NCBI GenBank assembly: GCA_047495785.1
Contig: JBLDXI010000011.1
Span: 1,240,001 to 1,304,000, forward strand
Source: Lepidodermella squamata
Taxonomy: Eukaryota > Gastrotricha
Direction of reading: 5' to 3'
Length of the DNA: 64,000 nucleotides
Positions 11,000-22,309 of the stretch are shown here, in pieces. The notes below the pieces were generated by a model. That model was not told the origin of the DNA and searched no databases. It saw nothing but the letters and a program-made list of their open reading frames with translations. Within the stretch, counting starts at the first letter, position 1. Each line of letters starts with the position of its first letter. Position numbers and translations under genes: made by a program.

Positions 11000-12449
11000 T
11001 CAAATTGAGCAGCCGCGCATGTTCTGGAAAATCATCCACGGCTCATGTGTACCTGATGCGTTTCGACTGCATTCGTTATCTTCTGGAAACATTTCATTCG
11101 CTTCGCCTAGAAACGCGTGATCAATGAATCGCCAACACTCGCTCATCAGTGCGTACCTAGCTGGGCCGTAGACGCGATGCACATTGTGCATTACGAAATC
11201 AACACCAGTTGCCACGCCAAAATACAACAAGCCACCGGGTTTCACCAGGCAGCTGATCCTAGCCATATCCATCAAATCGCCGTCAGGATTCAGAGGATCT
11301 CCATAACGGCCCAATCCGCTGTGCTCTATGCTTGAGTAAGAAATCGCGAAATCGAACCGGCCGTAGAGCTCACCGGAAGCTATTTTCTGCCCAACTTCCC
11401 TAGCGTTGACGTAGCCCAAGTGTTTATGGCCTGGCTTGATAAATTCACTCAGATCGAGGTATTCAATGGTGGTCACGTGACCAGCGCCGGCTCGTAGCAC
11501 TTCCAACTCAGCCCATGGCCAGTATGAACCAATGATTACCCCTCGTTTGCCAGCTATTGAGTATTTTTCAAGCATCAGTCTGAATGGCGCGATCGACCTG
11601 TAGAACGGATAGGAGGCCTGAGTCTTGACCTTCCATAAATCCTTTGTCCCGTGCGCAGAGTTTTCAGCCAGAGACCGCCAGCTATCTCGCGATTCTGCGA
11701 CATCAGCCGCGTTGTCCGGCGTGTATTGCTGTGACAGTTTGAATTCGACCAGGCGATACCAAGGCTGGGTGCGGCGTAAAAATCGTTCCCTTTCGCCCTT
11801 TTTATGCCAGACCTCGGCTAATTTCCCGAACTTCACCGGAACCTCATGCTTTGGAATAACTTCATGAATGGATGTTTTGAGATCTAGGCGCCAGTAATCG
11901 GTCAATTTTGATAGCGGACTGTTTTCCGGATACTGTTTCAAAAAAGTAAATTTGTAGTAATTTTGATCGGCAGTTGTCTTGGCGTTCAGCTCATCCAAGT
12001 TGTTGGCAAACGTTATCCTGCTGTAGTCGTCTGAATCAACAGCAAAAACTGGATATCTTGGATTTTTACTTTGCCATTGTGGGATTTTAGCGATCGAAAT
12101 AGAATTTTGCCATTCGGCTGGAATTAGCGGGCAGTTTGTTGCTTGTGCCGCTTCACTTTTAAAATTCGACAAACAACGGACGCAAAATCCCGGTAATCTG
12201 GAGAGAAACGCAGTTGAATTAGGATGAACTGGAGCGAAAAACAAACCGATTACTGCCGTAGTTTTCGATCGCTGGCGATTCGAATCTATAGAATTTGAAT
12301 AACTTTAGAAGTTTTTTTTAGTAATCGGAAAATGCCTGCCTATTATCACGATTTTCTGCATTATCGTTGGATAAAAGTGACAAAAATAATAAGCCGGCAA
12401 TCGATAAGCTTATAATCACAGCAGATTTCAAGCTAAACAACTGTCTCAT
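11000..12449 (-). CDS. DUF268 family methyltransferase-like protein, type II membrane (copy 1)
   Basis: Exons 12449-12340 and 12197-11000 join to about 435 residues. Exon 1 encodes a short tail and a signal anchor (VIISLSIAGLLFLSLL), so the catalytic part should be lumenal. The middle and C-terminal part is a DUF268 domain: GVIIGSYWPWAE followed by HVTTIEYLDL resembles motif I and the acidic strand-2 end of a Rossmann methyltransferase. FDFAISYSSIEHSGLGRYGDP and VKPGGLLYFGV are the later conserved blocks. The in-frame junction needs exon 1 to end AATAG followed by GCAGG, a GC-AG intron of 142 bases; the paralog at 27250-28711 needs the same. A TTG further upstream (12244) is in frame but lies in the intron. 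Substrate is unknown; the setting suggests glycan methylation. Confidence 0.9.
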
Positions 12450-12953
12450 CTTTATGCTAACAACGCCTCAAAAGTCATATCCCACGTTCAGCTCTCTGTG
12501 ACACCTCATTAGAACAATCCTCATTCTGAGAGGTTGTCTACCTTGTCTAAAACGCACACATCATTGACTCCAATCCCCCGTCGCTAAGCTATGAAATATC
12601 GTTAACATCGTTAAATAACTCGGACTTACGCCTGTTAACGTCAGGTTGAAGGTGAGAGGTGACAAGTAAAGTCGTTTGCTTTCGCCTCCTTTATTCACAT
12701 TAAAAAGCCTCTTTTTACTAGTGTCACCCATCACATAGAAATAGCACCACTCGACGTAGTTCTGCTGTAACGCTACCGTATTTGTGTTATTTTTGTGCTA
12801 CCATTTTCGTATAATGAGAAAAGCGTCCGCGGCTGGAGATGGCACCACGCGACAAATGCCGCGTCTGGATCCTCGGGTATCGCGGTCTTGTCTCTAGCGA
12901 AATCAACCAGTGTTTCCAGAGTATAGGCACCGTTATTTCTCATCTGTCACGTT
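12450..12953. other. Spacer without recognised gene
   Basis: Upstream region of the DUF268 gene. No further exon, element ends or RNA gene were seen. Confidence 0.5.
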
Positions 12954-13149
12954 ATTTGGTGTTCTTGGGCGAAATTGCCACTCTTCTGCCTCAGTTGGCT
13001 CGTCCGGTTATTTTTTAAATAACCAAACCAACAAATTTTATATCGTCGGATAGGGAAAATTTTCAATATGAATAAACTATTTTTTCAAACAATTACCGGA
13101 CGAGCCAACTGTGGCAGAAGAGTGGCAATTTCGCCCAAGAACACCAAAT
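12954..13149. mobile_element. Foldback element with 59-bp arms
   Basis: The left arm at 12954-13012 and the right arm at 13091-13149 are reverse complements with about two mismatches (ATTTGGTGTTCTTGGGCG ... GGCTCGTCCGGT). A 78-bp AT-rich loop lies between. No clear target duplication is visible. It is probably a MITE or another hairpin element. Confidence 0.85.
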
Positions 13150-13942
13150 ATGGAATTTTGGCGAATTTTAGAAAATTATCCATAAGGGACCTGGTATAAA
13201 AGTGTTCCTGGTATCATTAGATAGAGGGCCGCTTCTAGTATTTATGAGAAATCGAAATTTTCTGCGGCTTTTTTAATTTTTGAAATTAATTAAAATTATA
13301 ATGGGCGGATAGGGCGTTGGGTGGCATAAAAGCGGTCGGGTGCCGCCCTTTTTGCAATAACAGCTCGAATAAATTCACTATGGAAAGATCGTTATTTACT
13401 ATTTGTTTCAGTGTTGTCTATGATTAAAATCAAACCTACATCAGCGTTAAGTGCTGTGTCGATTTTCGAAAAAACCACAGGGCCCAAAATCGCCGAAGCG
13501 AGTGTCTTAACAACACTCCTATGGCGATTAGGGAAGCTGTTGTGAAGAATTTGCACTTCGAAAGCACGATGAACAAGCTTGATTTGACTGCGGCAAAGCC
13601 TGTTTCTGCCATCAACATGGGAGTAGTAACGCACTTCTAAGGCTCCGTTCCACTTCATTGGTTTTCTGACTGCCAGAGAACCCCATGTGCTCGCGGAACA
13701 CCTCGACGTCCTCGTAATTACAAGCGTTGCAGAGCACCTATTGACTATCTATTTCCCCGTATATTCATCGTCATCATCGGCATCGATTACTGACTGAGTC
13801 ACATTAACCGGCTGTTGTTCCCTCGATAATTGGACCCGGCCCAGTTCAATTATCGAGGTTTCACTGAATCATGATCATGAGAGGCTCAGCTTTGTTCAGT
13901 ACGTAAATTTCTTTCTTTATTTAGCAATTGTGAATAAAAGCT
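13150..13942. other. Spacer without recognised gene
   Basis: A minus-strand frame at 13658-13392 has no domain or paralog. The sequence is otherwise AT-rich and unremarkable. Confidence 0.45.
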
Positions 13943-15260
13943 TCAATTGATCTCCTCGAACAATTTGTATTGCCAAGATGGGCCGCGGATCCTATCAAAC
14001 GTGTGTACAATTTGACAATACAGACATTGCCTGTCAGCAGTATCGTTCTCCACCTTGCCAAGCTTCAAAGGATGATAAATGTAGTTGGACGGATTGTAAG
14101 TATCGTTCACCGGCCATTGGCGTTCTTGACCATTTATGGAGCCGGCATAACTTATAAACTGAAGCCTTGATTCGGATCTTGATAAGCCCTTGATGATGGT
14201 GCCAACTGCCAGCTCCATGTACACTTTATGTTTGGCGAACAGCGTAAAAATTTGAAGAGCCTCGGGCACGTCTTCAGCGGAGATGAAGAATAAATCCGCG
14301 TAAATGTTCCATATCCTTCTGTAACCTAAAATAGATGCAAAAGAAGTGAGATTTATGACGAAAATATTGGGAATAATCCAAGTTCCCCATTCACCCATCG
14401 CCCTAGTAATTCGAATTGCATTCACCTGAACTTGCGTCCGCTAAGTTTTTTGCAAACTTGGGATACAAGGTTTCAGCCGCCGTGCAAGCTTCACGGGCAT
14501 TTTCTTGGTACAAAGTCAATACGTCCCATTCCGCAGGTTCTGTGCAATCGGCGGCATTGTCCCATAACTTTCCTCTGCAGGTCATTTTCCGATCCACGTC
14601 AATGATGGATTGCGGCGGGCCCATGAGCCAATTTTTGCGGACGTCAAACGTTTTCCGCGTGAACTGCCACAGGCTGGGTATTAGGTCTTCGGAAACGTGT
14701 AAAAATCCGTCGGTTTCCTTGTTATCCACAATTCTTCGAACGTCTTCGATGTAGTTGTAAGCTTTAGGCACGCATGAGTAGAATACCGCTCCGGTTGGAT
14801 GAGTTGGTTCTTCGGTTAATTCGATAAGCGAAACATTGACAAAAGGTAGCCATTTGCCGTTGTCGTAATCTTTCAGCCTTTGCAAGCCAGTAATGCAAAG
14901 CACGACGCGTTGAAAAATTCCCTCGTAAAGCCGGAACATTTTTGGAATAGCACCGAAATGCGGATTGTTGAACGAGATGATCAGAACAATTTTCTTGAAG
15001 TTGACAAGATCTTCCACGCTTTTCGAGTTGAAAATCTTCAAGTTGCGAGTGGTGAAAAACTTGAGACAAGCATCACCCTTGGCTTGTTTGTAGTAGGAAT
15101 CGTTGTTGCAATCAGCAATTGCGTGTTTCTGCATGATTCTTTGAGGCTCATGCTTCAGGTTCGATACTAACGGCTTCCAATAGATTGATAATAACAGGCT
15201 GGCCGATACAAGGACGATCTGACAAAGGTATCTTATTGCATTACCGCCAAATAGGTTCAT
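13943..15260 (-). CDS. Family X type II membrane protein, glycosyltransferase-like (copy 2)
   Basis: Exons 15260-14426 and 14325-13943 (donor TCAG|GTGAAT, acceptor ATTTTAG|GTTACAG) encode about 405 residues. The protein has a signal anchor at about residues 10-30, then the same blocks as copy 1: KKIVLIISFNNP, GLQRLKDYDNGKWLPFVN, DGFLHVSEDL, KVYMELAVGTI, YHPLKL and CLYC. Most of exon 1 is nearly identical at the DNA level to 6430-5596, including long runs without a change. The two copies differ at the extreme N-terminus, around the stop codon (three extra residues here) and in intron length (100 bases here). The near-identity suggests recent duplication or gene conversion. The frame is intact throughout. 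Confidence 0.88.
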
Positions 15261-16341
15261 GTTGATATAAGCATGTTACGCCATAGCTCTCCGGCTTAAT
15301 CACATACACGATTCATCGGACAGAAATTATTATAAAATTCATATTCCAAACTGGATGGTAGAAAAAACTCAATCATCCGAATAGCGTTTGTATCCCGAGG
15401 ATTGTTAAGATTTGGAAGGATTGGTCACGATTTCCACGTTTCGCTTCGTTCATACTTAGGAATGGCTGGTCGCACATATACCTAACCCTTCAAGGCCGGG
15501 AACTAGAATACATACTCAAACTGCGGCTATTCACCTGGGTATCACATACTTCCAGATTTACACCAAAAAAAGGTTTAGCAAACGTTTAGACGGCCACTAC
15601 GGCTACGCAACACAGGACACAGGAATTTGAGCCATTTAACGCGACGGGTACACGCAAGACCCGCTCAATTTGATGACGAATGACAATTGCCCGAAAAATG
15701 TTGCCGTTTTCGCTTGTTTTACGATAAAAAATGGCAATATCAAAAAAGAAAGGACTGCGTAATACGTCAGTTCGTTGGTATAAGGTCTGATGAATGATGA
15801 GACCATTGATGAGACCATGATGAGAGCCGGTGGTTGCTCATCATTCTCAAGATTCAAGACGAGCATACTCAAGTTGTATAGACTAAGTAGTTGTCGACCT
15901 CAGCGGGCCAAGTATTTAGAAATTTAGGGTTAGGGTTAGGGTTAAGGTTAGGCTTGGGGTTAGGGTTATGGATTATGGTTTATCGAGTAACTAATCTTGA
16001 GAAAGATAGATAAACTCCCTCATCCCACGCTACATGCACTGCCGCTCTTCGCACTCTCTCATGTCCCATTCTTGATCGGTAAATGTAGCTCCGTTTAATC
16101 AATAATATCTTTACGGATACTCAACGCATGATAATCTCTGCCTTGAAAGTCAACTTTGCGTCTTAGATTATAATCTTAAAATATAACAACATTGAAAGAT
16201 ACTTATGTGGACCAGGTTTCTTAATACTTGCCAGATGACTTTTTGAGTGAGACGCAAAGTGGCAGGCAGGATTGTCGACTTCAGGGATTGGTAAGTTCGT
16301 GCTAAAGGTGAAGTACACACCATTCAAATCCCAATCTTCAA
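15261..16341. other. Spacer with an internal telomere-like tract
   Basis: No gene was recognised. TTAGGG-type repeats are at 15924-15969. The minus-strand frame at 15872-15636 has no domain. Confidence 0.5.
15924..15969. repeat. Interstitial TTAGGG-type tract 1
   Basis: This is about seven units of TTAGGG and close variants (TTAAGG, TTAGGCTTGGGG). It is one of three such tracts in the window and lies far from any chromosome end visible here. Confidence 0.85.
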
Positions 16342-17571
16342 ATGCTCTTATCAAGGCTGCTTTACATTTCCGGTCAAATCTTACTAGCAACTATCAGCTG
16401 TTTGAATTCACTCGCGCGATGGGCGCGGATTCACACCGGTGCCATGAGCCTGCCATTCTCTGATGAGTTTGTTTTTTCAAACAACTCAACTGCCCCGGTG
16501 TTAACAAGCGTTTTTGTCACGTTACATGGCACGACATTTGTGTTAAATGTCGTTCTATCACTGCCCAAACTCGAAAATTGGGAGATGTCCTTTGATAATT
16601 ATCAATTTTGGTCGTCTCAAGTTAAATGGAGCGCCGCCATAGAAACTTACCGCCTAGCCCTTCGCAAATTCACCCGTGGGCGATTTGACCACAACACACA
16701 TTTAGACACGATTGTTCTACGATGTATCATCTCGCGGCAATTAGCTGTTACATTCGCTCAACGCATCCCATTTGAAATAAAAGCTTTAATGGCTGATGAG
16801 AATTTAGCAACTTTCAGCGGAAAATGTTCTCACGTTTACCAACCAGAGAACGTGGAATATTCGTTGGCTAGCTGCTCAGTGGCTACGGGAAATCACACAG
16901 TTGTCAGCATCGCTGAATGGATTGAATTTCACAAATTAGTAAATATCAGTCATTTTCTGATCTATATTCCAAGGGAAATTTTTTCGATGATGAGTGATTC
17001 ACTGGAAAAATTTGTTCGCGAGAAGGTTTTAACGCTAGTTGCATGGAACTTTGATGGTCGATACTTCTTCGCTGAAAGTGCTGAAAACGATTGTTTGCAT
17101 CGATTAAAATTTAGAGCCGATTACATATCGTTCCAATCAATAAATCGGTATTTGGATACTTTTGGCAAAGATTTGATAGGCATGGCACGAAAATATGAAG
17201 CTACGATTATTGTTGTTTATCCGTGGCGCTTTTCGAGCCTTAATTCATCTGCTGAGCCACAATCGGCGGAATTGAGCCGTGTGGTAGAATCGAAGTGGCG
17301 TGAGCAGCACCCGGTTTTCGGTTATCCCATGGCTGAAGTCATCGCAAAATCTTCGAAAGTTAACTACGCGACTGATTTGGAGTTGAAAGACGGATTTGGC
17401 ATTGATCCTTATAACGATTTACGAGCTGTTTCGTTCGAGCAGCTGCAGTTGGGCGGCTTTAATACGGCTGCGCTATATGACGACTCGCTTGCAATTCGTG
17501 TTGGGGCGCTGATTTCCGAAAGACTGAAGCCATTTCGTGTCGCAAACGACTCAACATTTCGGCTTGAATAG
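16342..17571 (+). CDS. GT92-family glycosyltransferase paralog lacking the DxD motif (copy 1)
   Basis: This is an uninterrupted frame of 409 codons from ATG 16342 to TAG. A hydrophobic N-terminus (YISGQILLATISCL) acts as a signal anchor or signal peptide. The GT92 (DUF23) signature block is clear at about residues 192-210: AEWIEFHKLVNISHFLIYIP. Further on, CLHRLKFRADYISFQSINRY occupies the place where active family members have CLxRxxxxAxWxxxLDVDEF, so the metal-binding acidic motif is missing. The neighbour 19518-18274 is a convergent, closely similar paralog with the same loss, whereas 24237-25580 keeps the motif. The protein is either inactive as a transferase or has changed function. The frame has no stops, so it seems to be under protein-level selection. 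Confidence 0.88.
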   Translation: MLLSRLLYISGQILLATISCLNSLARWARIHTGAMSLPFSDEFVFSNNSTAPVLTSVFVTLHGTTFVLNVVLSLPKLENWEMSFDNYQFWSSQVKWSAAIETYRLALRKFTRGRFDHNTHLDTIVLRCIISRQLAVTFAQRIPFEIKALMADENLATFSGKCSHVYQPENVEYSLASCSVATGNHTVVSIAEWIEFHKLVNISHFLIYIPREIFSMMSDSLEKFVREKVLTLVAWNFDGRYFFAESAENDCLHRLKFRADYISFQSINRYLDTFGKDLIGMARKYEATIIVVYPWRFSSLNSSAEPQSAELSRVVESKWREQHPVFGYPMAEVIAKSSKVNYATDLELKDGFGIDPYNDLRAVSFEQLQLGGFNTAALYDDSLAIRVGALISERLKPFRVANDSTFRLE

Positions 17572-17704
17572 CGCTGCCACTTCTTGCCGATGCACTCTCA
17601 TTCATAGAACGGATTTTTTATATAATATTTCTTACTTTGAAAATAAAGCAATATTCACTATAAATGTTTCAACCTAGAAAAAATGCAGTTTTTAAGCTTG
17701 TCCA

Positions 17705-17841
17705 GTGTGCGACTTTCAGGGGGGGGGATGCGGGGGATCATCCCCCCAAGCTCGGCCGGACCAGACAACAAAATGAGAATTTATCCCACTGTTTTGTTAA
17801 TTTTGGAAGGTTCTGGGGCGTGTTTTAGTGGGAAATCTCCA
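17705..17841 (+). repeat. Dispersed repeat R1, copy 2
   Basis: This is the inverse of 5383-5256 with high identity: GTGTGCGACTTTCAGGGGG, GGCCGGACCAGACAACAAAA, GGTTCTGGGGCGTGTTTTAG. It lies between the two convergent GT92-like genes. Sequence to about 17960 has CTTCGCTCGG- and CCCCGGGAGCTCGGGG-like palindromes. From 17960 to 18273 nothing further was recognised. Confidence 0.8.
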
Positions 17842-18273
17842 AAAAAATTTCGCTTCGCTCGGTTATTAGCCGAAATGACTCGGCATTTTGGCAAAAACAG
17901 CAAAAAACAATTTCTCATCCCCGGGAGCTCGGGGATCGAAGATCGCACCCTGAGCTTGTCTTATCGGCCGAATCTGAAATCGGTGATGTTTATTCCTAAC
18001 TTTTGAACTGATGATTCGGTAAGGTTCTGTTTAATTAGCACGGCTACATTTCAGTGTAGAAGATGGAAATTTTGCCGAAAGGGGGATATATAGGTAAGGG
18101 CCAACCCTTATATCGCTCAAAAGTTTCCGCAGGGGCCAGGGAAAAAAATAAGGGTCCCCCTGTGGTCCTGCTTCGAGCTTGGAACGCGAAATATCTGGTA
18201 ATTTGGTTCAGGGAAACATGCTATTTTATTCATACGAAATAAATTGTTCAGTTATTGTAACAAAACATCAGCT

Positions 18274-19518
18274 CTATGTCTGAGATGCTATTGATACTGT
18301 CTGATTTGTCGTATCACGGAATATCTCAAGTCTCTCCAAAATCAGCGCCCCGACACGAACCGCAATTGAGTCATCAAAAACTGCAACCTTATTGAAACCA
18401 CCCAACTGCAGCCGCTCAAATATAACAGCTCGTAAATCGTTATAAGTATCAGTACCAAATCCGTCCTTCAACTCCAAATCGGTCGCATAGTTTACTTCCG
18501 AAGATAGAGCGATAACTTCAGCTATAGAATAACCGAAAACCGGATGCTGCTCTCGCCACTTCGATTCAATGACATGGCTCAACTTCGCCGTTGGTGGCTC
18601 AGCGGATGAGTTGAGGCTCGAAAAGCGCCACGGATAAACAACAGCTATCTTTGCCTTGTATTTTCGCAACATTCCAAGCAAATCTTTGCCAAAAGTATCC
18701 AAATAGCGATTTATTGATTGGAATGATATGTATTCGGCTCGGAACTTTAACCGATACAAACAATCGTTTGCAGCACTTTGAGCGAAGAAGTATCGATTCA
18801 TTCCATCAGAATTCCATGCAATCAGCGTTAAAATCTTCTCACGAACATATTTCGCTAATGAATTGTTCATCATGGAAAACTTCTCCCTGGGAACGTAGAT
18901 CAGAAAGTGACTGATATTAACTAATTTGTGAAATTCAATCCATTCGGCGATGTCGACAATTCTGTGGTCTCCCAAAGCGACTGAGCAGCTAGCTATTGAA
19001 TATTTCACGTTCTCTGGTTCGTAAACCTGAGAACATCTCCCGTTGTAGCTCGTCAAAACATTGTCTGCCGTTAAAGCTGTTATTTCAAACGGGCTACGTT
19101 TAGCGAATGTTGCAGTTAATCGAGGTGAGATGATGCATTGCAGAACAATTGTATCCAAATGCGTGTTGTAGTCAAATCGGCCATGGTTGACTTTGCGAAT
19201 GGCTAGGCGTTCTTTTTCGACGGCGACACTCCATTTAACCTGGAACGCCCAGAATTGATAGTTATCAAAGGACAACTCCCAATTTTCGAGTTTGGGCAGC
19301 GATAGAACGGCATTTAACATGTACCTCGCGCCATATGATGTGACAAAAAGGCTTGCTAATACCGGGGCGGTTGAATTGTTAGAAAAAATGAACTCATCAG
19401 TGAATGGCTGGCCTGTGGTTGCAGTGTTATGGCGCGCCCATAGCCTGAGGAAATTTGACGCACTCATGGTAGCTATTAAGATTTGACTTGAAATGCTTAG
19501 TAACTTTATTGGGAACAT
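18274..19518 (-). CDS. GT92-family glycosyltransferase paralog lacking the DxD motif (copy 2)
   Basis: This is a single-exon frame of 414 codons from ATG 19518. It aligns end to end with the gene at 16342-17571: the hydrophobic N-terminus (LLSISSQILIATMSA), FVTSYGARYMLNAVLSLP, AEWIEFHKLVNISHFLIY, RFSSLNSSAEPPTAKLS, and GFGTDTYNDLRAV near the end. As in that copy, the position of LDVDEF is filled by YISFQSINRYLDTFGKDLL, with no paired aspartates. The pair is convergent, with about 700 bases between the stops. Both keep the same replaced motif and both stay open, so the loss probably preceded their duplication. The C-terminal tail is slightly longer here. Confidence 0.9.
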   Translation of the reverse strand: MFPIKLLSISSQILIATMSASNFLRLWARHNTATTGQPFTDEFIFSNNSTAPVLASLFVTSYGARYMLNAVLSLPKLENWELSFDNYQFWAFQVKWSVAVEKERLAIRKVNHGRFDYNTHLDTIVLQCIISPRLTATFAKRSPFEITALTADNVLTSYNGRCSQVYEPENVKYSIASCSVALGDHRIVDIAEWIEFHKLVNISHFLIYVPREKFSMMNNSLAKYVREKILTLIAWNSDGMNRYFFAQSAANDCLYRLKFRAEYISFQSINRYLDTFGKDLLGMLRKYKAKIAVVYPWRFSSLNSSAEPPTAKLSHVIESKWREQHPVFGYSIAEVIALSSEVNYATDLELKDGFGTDTYNDLRAVIFERLQLGGFNKVAVFDDSIAVRVGALILERLEIFRDTTNQTVSIASQT

Positions 19519-20751
19519 GTTAAGCTTGGGACTCAGTGTCTTAATGTGTAGTCATCTCTAACACGAAGTGACTAATCCCTGACGTTGCCAATCCCACCTG
19601 CCAATGACAGGTCTCTACATGAGCGCCTTAGACTAGCATTAAAGAACCTCCATCCACAAAGTTCAAGTATGAATGAGGTCAAGAAATTCACAAGTGATTT
19701 ATAACAGGAAAATACCATGTAATGTGCCTTGTAGCAATATGCTCGATTCCGGGGCTATATTAGTTCAGTCCGGCCCTGATCAAGATTTTGAAACCCACCT
19801 GTCTCTATCTATCATCGTTAAGACTGTGCGGTGAGTGGTCACCCTATCCATGAGATGTACCATAGGACGCTGCGGCTTGCAGAGAATCAGAAAAAGCGTG
19901 ATATTTTTAATGAGGTCAAAAGTCCAACTCGACCAATAAATCATCTCATTACATTTTTTGCAATCATCTTAAGCCTCTTTTTTTGCTTAAGATCAACGAG
20001 ATCAACACATCTTTACCCAGCGTCACGCCGATCTTTTGCTGTATGAAAGAAGTTTCAGCAGTTTTTAATTATTTACATTTAAAAAAAATTAAAATTTCAA
20101 TTATTAAAAAATTATAAATTTCGAAATTACTGGACTAAAAATTAAATCAAATGCACAATGCACGGAATAATTATGCACAGCGGTTGGCAACCGAGGGGTC
20201 ATGTAATGGGAGCTTCGAAGCCGCGCGGCGTCCTATAGTACGTCTCATGACCCTATCGGCCCAGCTGATTTCAGGCGATTTTTTGAGCAGCCTGATTTCT
20301 ACATCAGATGTTTTCAAAAGTCAGTATTCAGATCAGAATTCAGGTTTCCGCGCGACAGTTTACGAGTATACAAGAATCACGCACAACGCCTGTATAAGTC
20401 GAAGCCGATAGTTGATCCTTATCTTATGCCTGAATGAAATACGAGGCATATCTAAAAGCTAAAAGGGCATTAAAATATACCCAAATTGGTGATAAAGCGC
20501 ATCAAAGAAAGATCTCTGGGGTAGTTTTTTACCCCTGGGACCCGCTGTCCAATTGCCCGTCCCTAATACCCGGAAAAAAATCGAATAATTAGAAGATTTG
20601 TTGGTGCTTTATTCGTGGCATTAAAGTAAATAAAGTTAAGTCAAAAGCATGAGTTCATTAACAATTAACAATTTCGTTGAATTAAGGATTGGTTTCACTT
20701 GTTTCAAAAATCATCACTACATCCAGGCGACGCATTCAATTGCACAGCAAC
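19519..20751. other. Spacer without recognised gene
   Basis: AT-rich sequence. Short frames at 19831-20046 and 20151-20411 (+) have no domain. This region must hold the promoters of the divergent genes at 19518 (-) and 20752 (+), but no motif could be assigned. Confidence 0.5.
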
Positions 20752-22309
20752 ATGCAGCATATTAATCAACGATGGTTGCTAACTTGCAGTCTATCAACCG
20801 CGTTCATGCTGTGGTTGTTAAATCTCAGTCCAGCTAAATTTCTCACGCTGTTTGACCTTTTCGACGTTGAAGAGCCGGTTTTCCAGGAACCTTTGCCACC
20901 GATAAGTTCACAGACAGCCGTCGCTGATAACGCAACGTGCTTCCATATCATAACGCGGCATGCCAGTTTCAAACCGTGTAAAGTGGGGGCAGAAGCCCTC
21001 GGACAATTCCCGCGTGAAAATCCGCGATCGTTCAGCGCCGAAGCTGCGGCAAATGCGGACGACCAGACCGCCATAGCAGAGAACATCAAGTCGATATACA
21101 TAGCGAGAATGAAGCAAAAAGTTAGCTCAAACTGCCGGCACAAGTTGGTGGTATACTCGTGCACTACCTTGGGTTGTCGAGGGTGGGGCGATCGTCTTCG
21201 AGGAATTATCACTGCGTTCTACACGGCCCTGCTAACCGACTCGTTGTTCTTGATCGACGCGACGCATCCAGTGGATTTAGGCAGATTTTTCGCTATCAAC
21301 TCGGAGCTTTACAATTTCGGCACTGATTCAGCACTGATTCCCTGCTTGCTGCGCTATAGCAGCCTGCATACATACCAGTCGATGGATATCGACGAGCCGG
21401 TTCGTTATGCTATGGTTGAATGGTTTAATTCGTTTATACGAAATGATAATTGGAATGGCGTTAGAGTGCAGACGAATACCATGGTAGCGGTTGAACAGGG
21501 CTTGAAGACGGATTTGTTTACAAGCCTTGCCGATGTCTACGGATTGCGATCTTACTCCTATCTACAACTTGTTTCCGCCGCGCTTCGAATCCTTTTTGAT
21601 AGAAGGAAACCGCGCTTGGAAACTATGGTGGAAAACACAATGCGCAGAGTGTCCGCATCCTCTCATTCCGCTTCAAATGCAAATATAGGTAAGTTTCGAA
21701 ACCAAGCATAAACCTAAAATTCAGTGAAAGTTTCATGATGACGGCCGACTCTTCAAGTAGTTCATATCATTGTGTGGGGAGGGGTTGTAGACTTTCAACC
21801 TGTTCGAGGCCTCCTTATATCAGCTAAATCTGTTTCATATAGGCATCCATATTCGAGTCGAACGGGTCAGCGTTAAAATGATGAACTGCTTCGCTCGTGA
21901 AGTAGGAAAAACCATAAAAAAGTACAATTTAGTTCGGCCTGGCATTTACATCTCAAGCGACAATGCGAATGCTACATCCCGCCTGAAACGACTGCTATGG
22001 CGCGATTATCGTATCAATGCACTCGAGCCCGAGGACAGTGAAGTTTGGCACATAGACTTCATGGATAGCGGAGGCCAATCGACTGTACCGACCGAAACTC
22101 TATGGGAAAAGACTGCGGCGACCTACCACGACTGGCTGGTTTTAACTCGCATGGACTATTTGATTATCAGCCGGAGTGGCTTTTCAGAATTCGCGTCGTA
22201 CTACTCACGCCGGCCAACGCGGCGCTTTCTGCACAAGCAGCATCATAAGTGCGCCTTTGAAGATTACGATTCCCTGTCAGATCTTTTATTCGACATCAAA
22301 AACACGTAA
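20752..22309 (+). CDS. Fucosyltransferase-like type II membrane protein (copy 1)
   Basis: Exons 20752-21688 and 21843-22309 (donor ATAG|GTAAGT, acceptor CATATAG|GCATCC) encode about 467 residues. I chose the ATG at 20752 because it precedes a signal anchor (WLLTCSLSTAFMLWLLNL). The upstream TTG frame adds only a basic, unanchored stretch. Residues about 138-160 hold VYSCTTLGCRGWGDRLRGI, followed by LTDSLFLIDATHP. The splice junction recreates GIHIR, the arginine-bearing donor-site motif of O-/alpha-1,2/alpha-1,6-type fucosyltransferases, and LIISRSGFSEFA near the end is the third block of that fold. The junction position is the same in 32561-36471. Fucose transfer to a glycan in the Golgi is the expected activity; linkage is unknown. 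Confidence 0.88.

Noticed and set aside
13392-13658. Minus frame of 88 codons
   Set aside because: No domain, and two overlapping frames of equal length compete.
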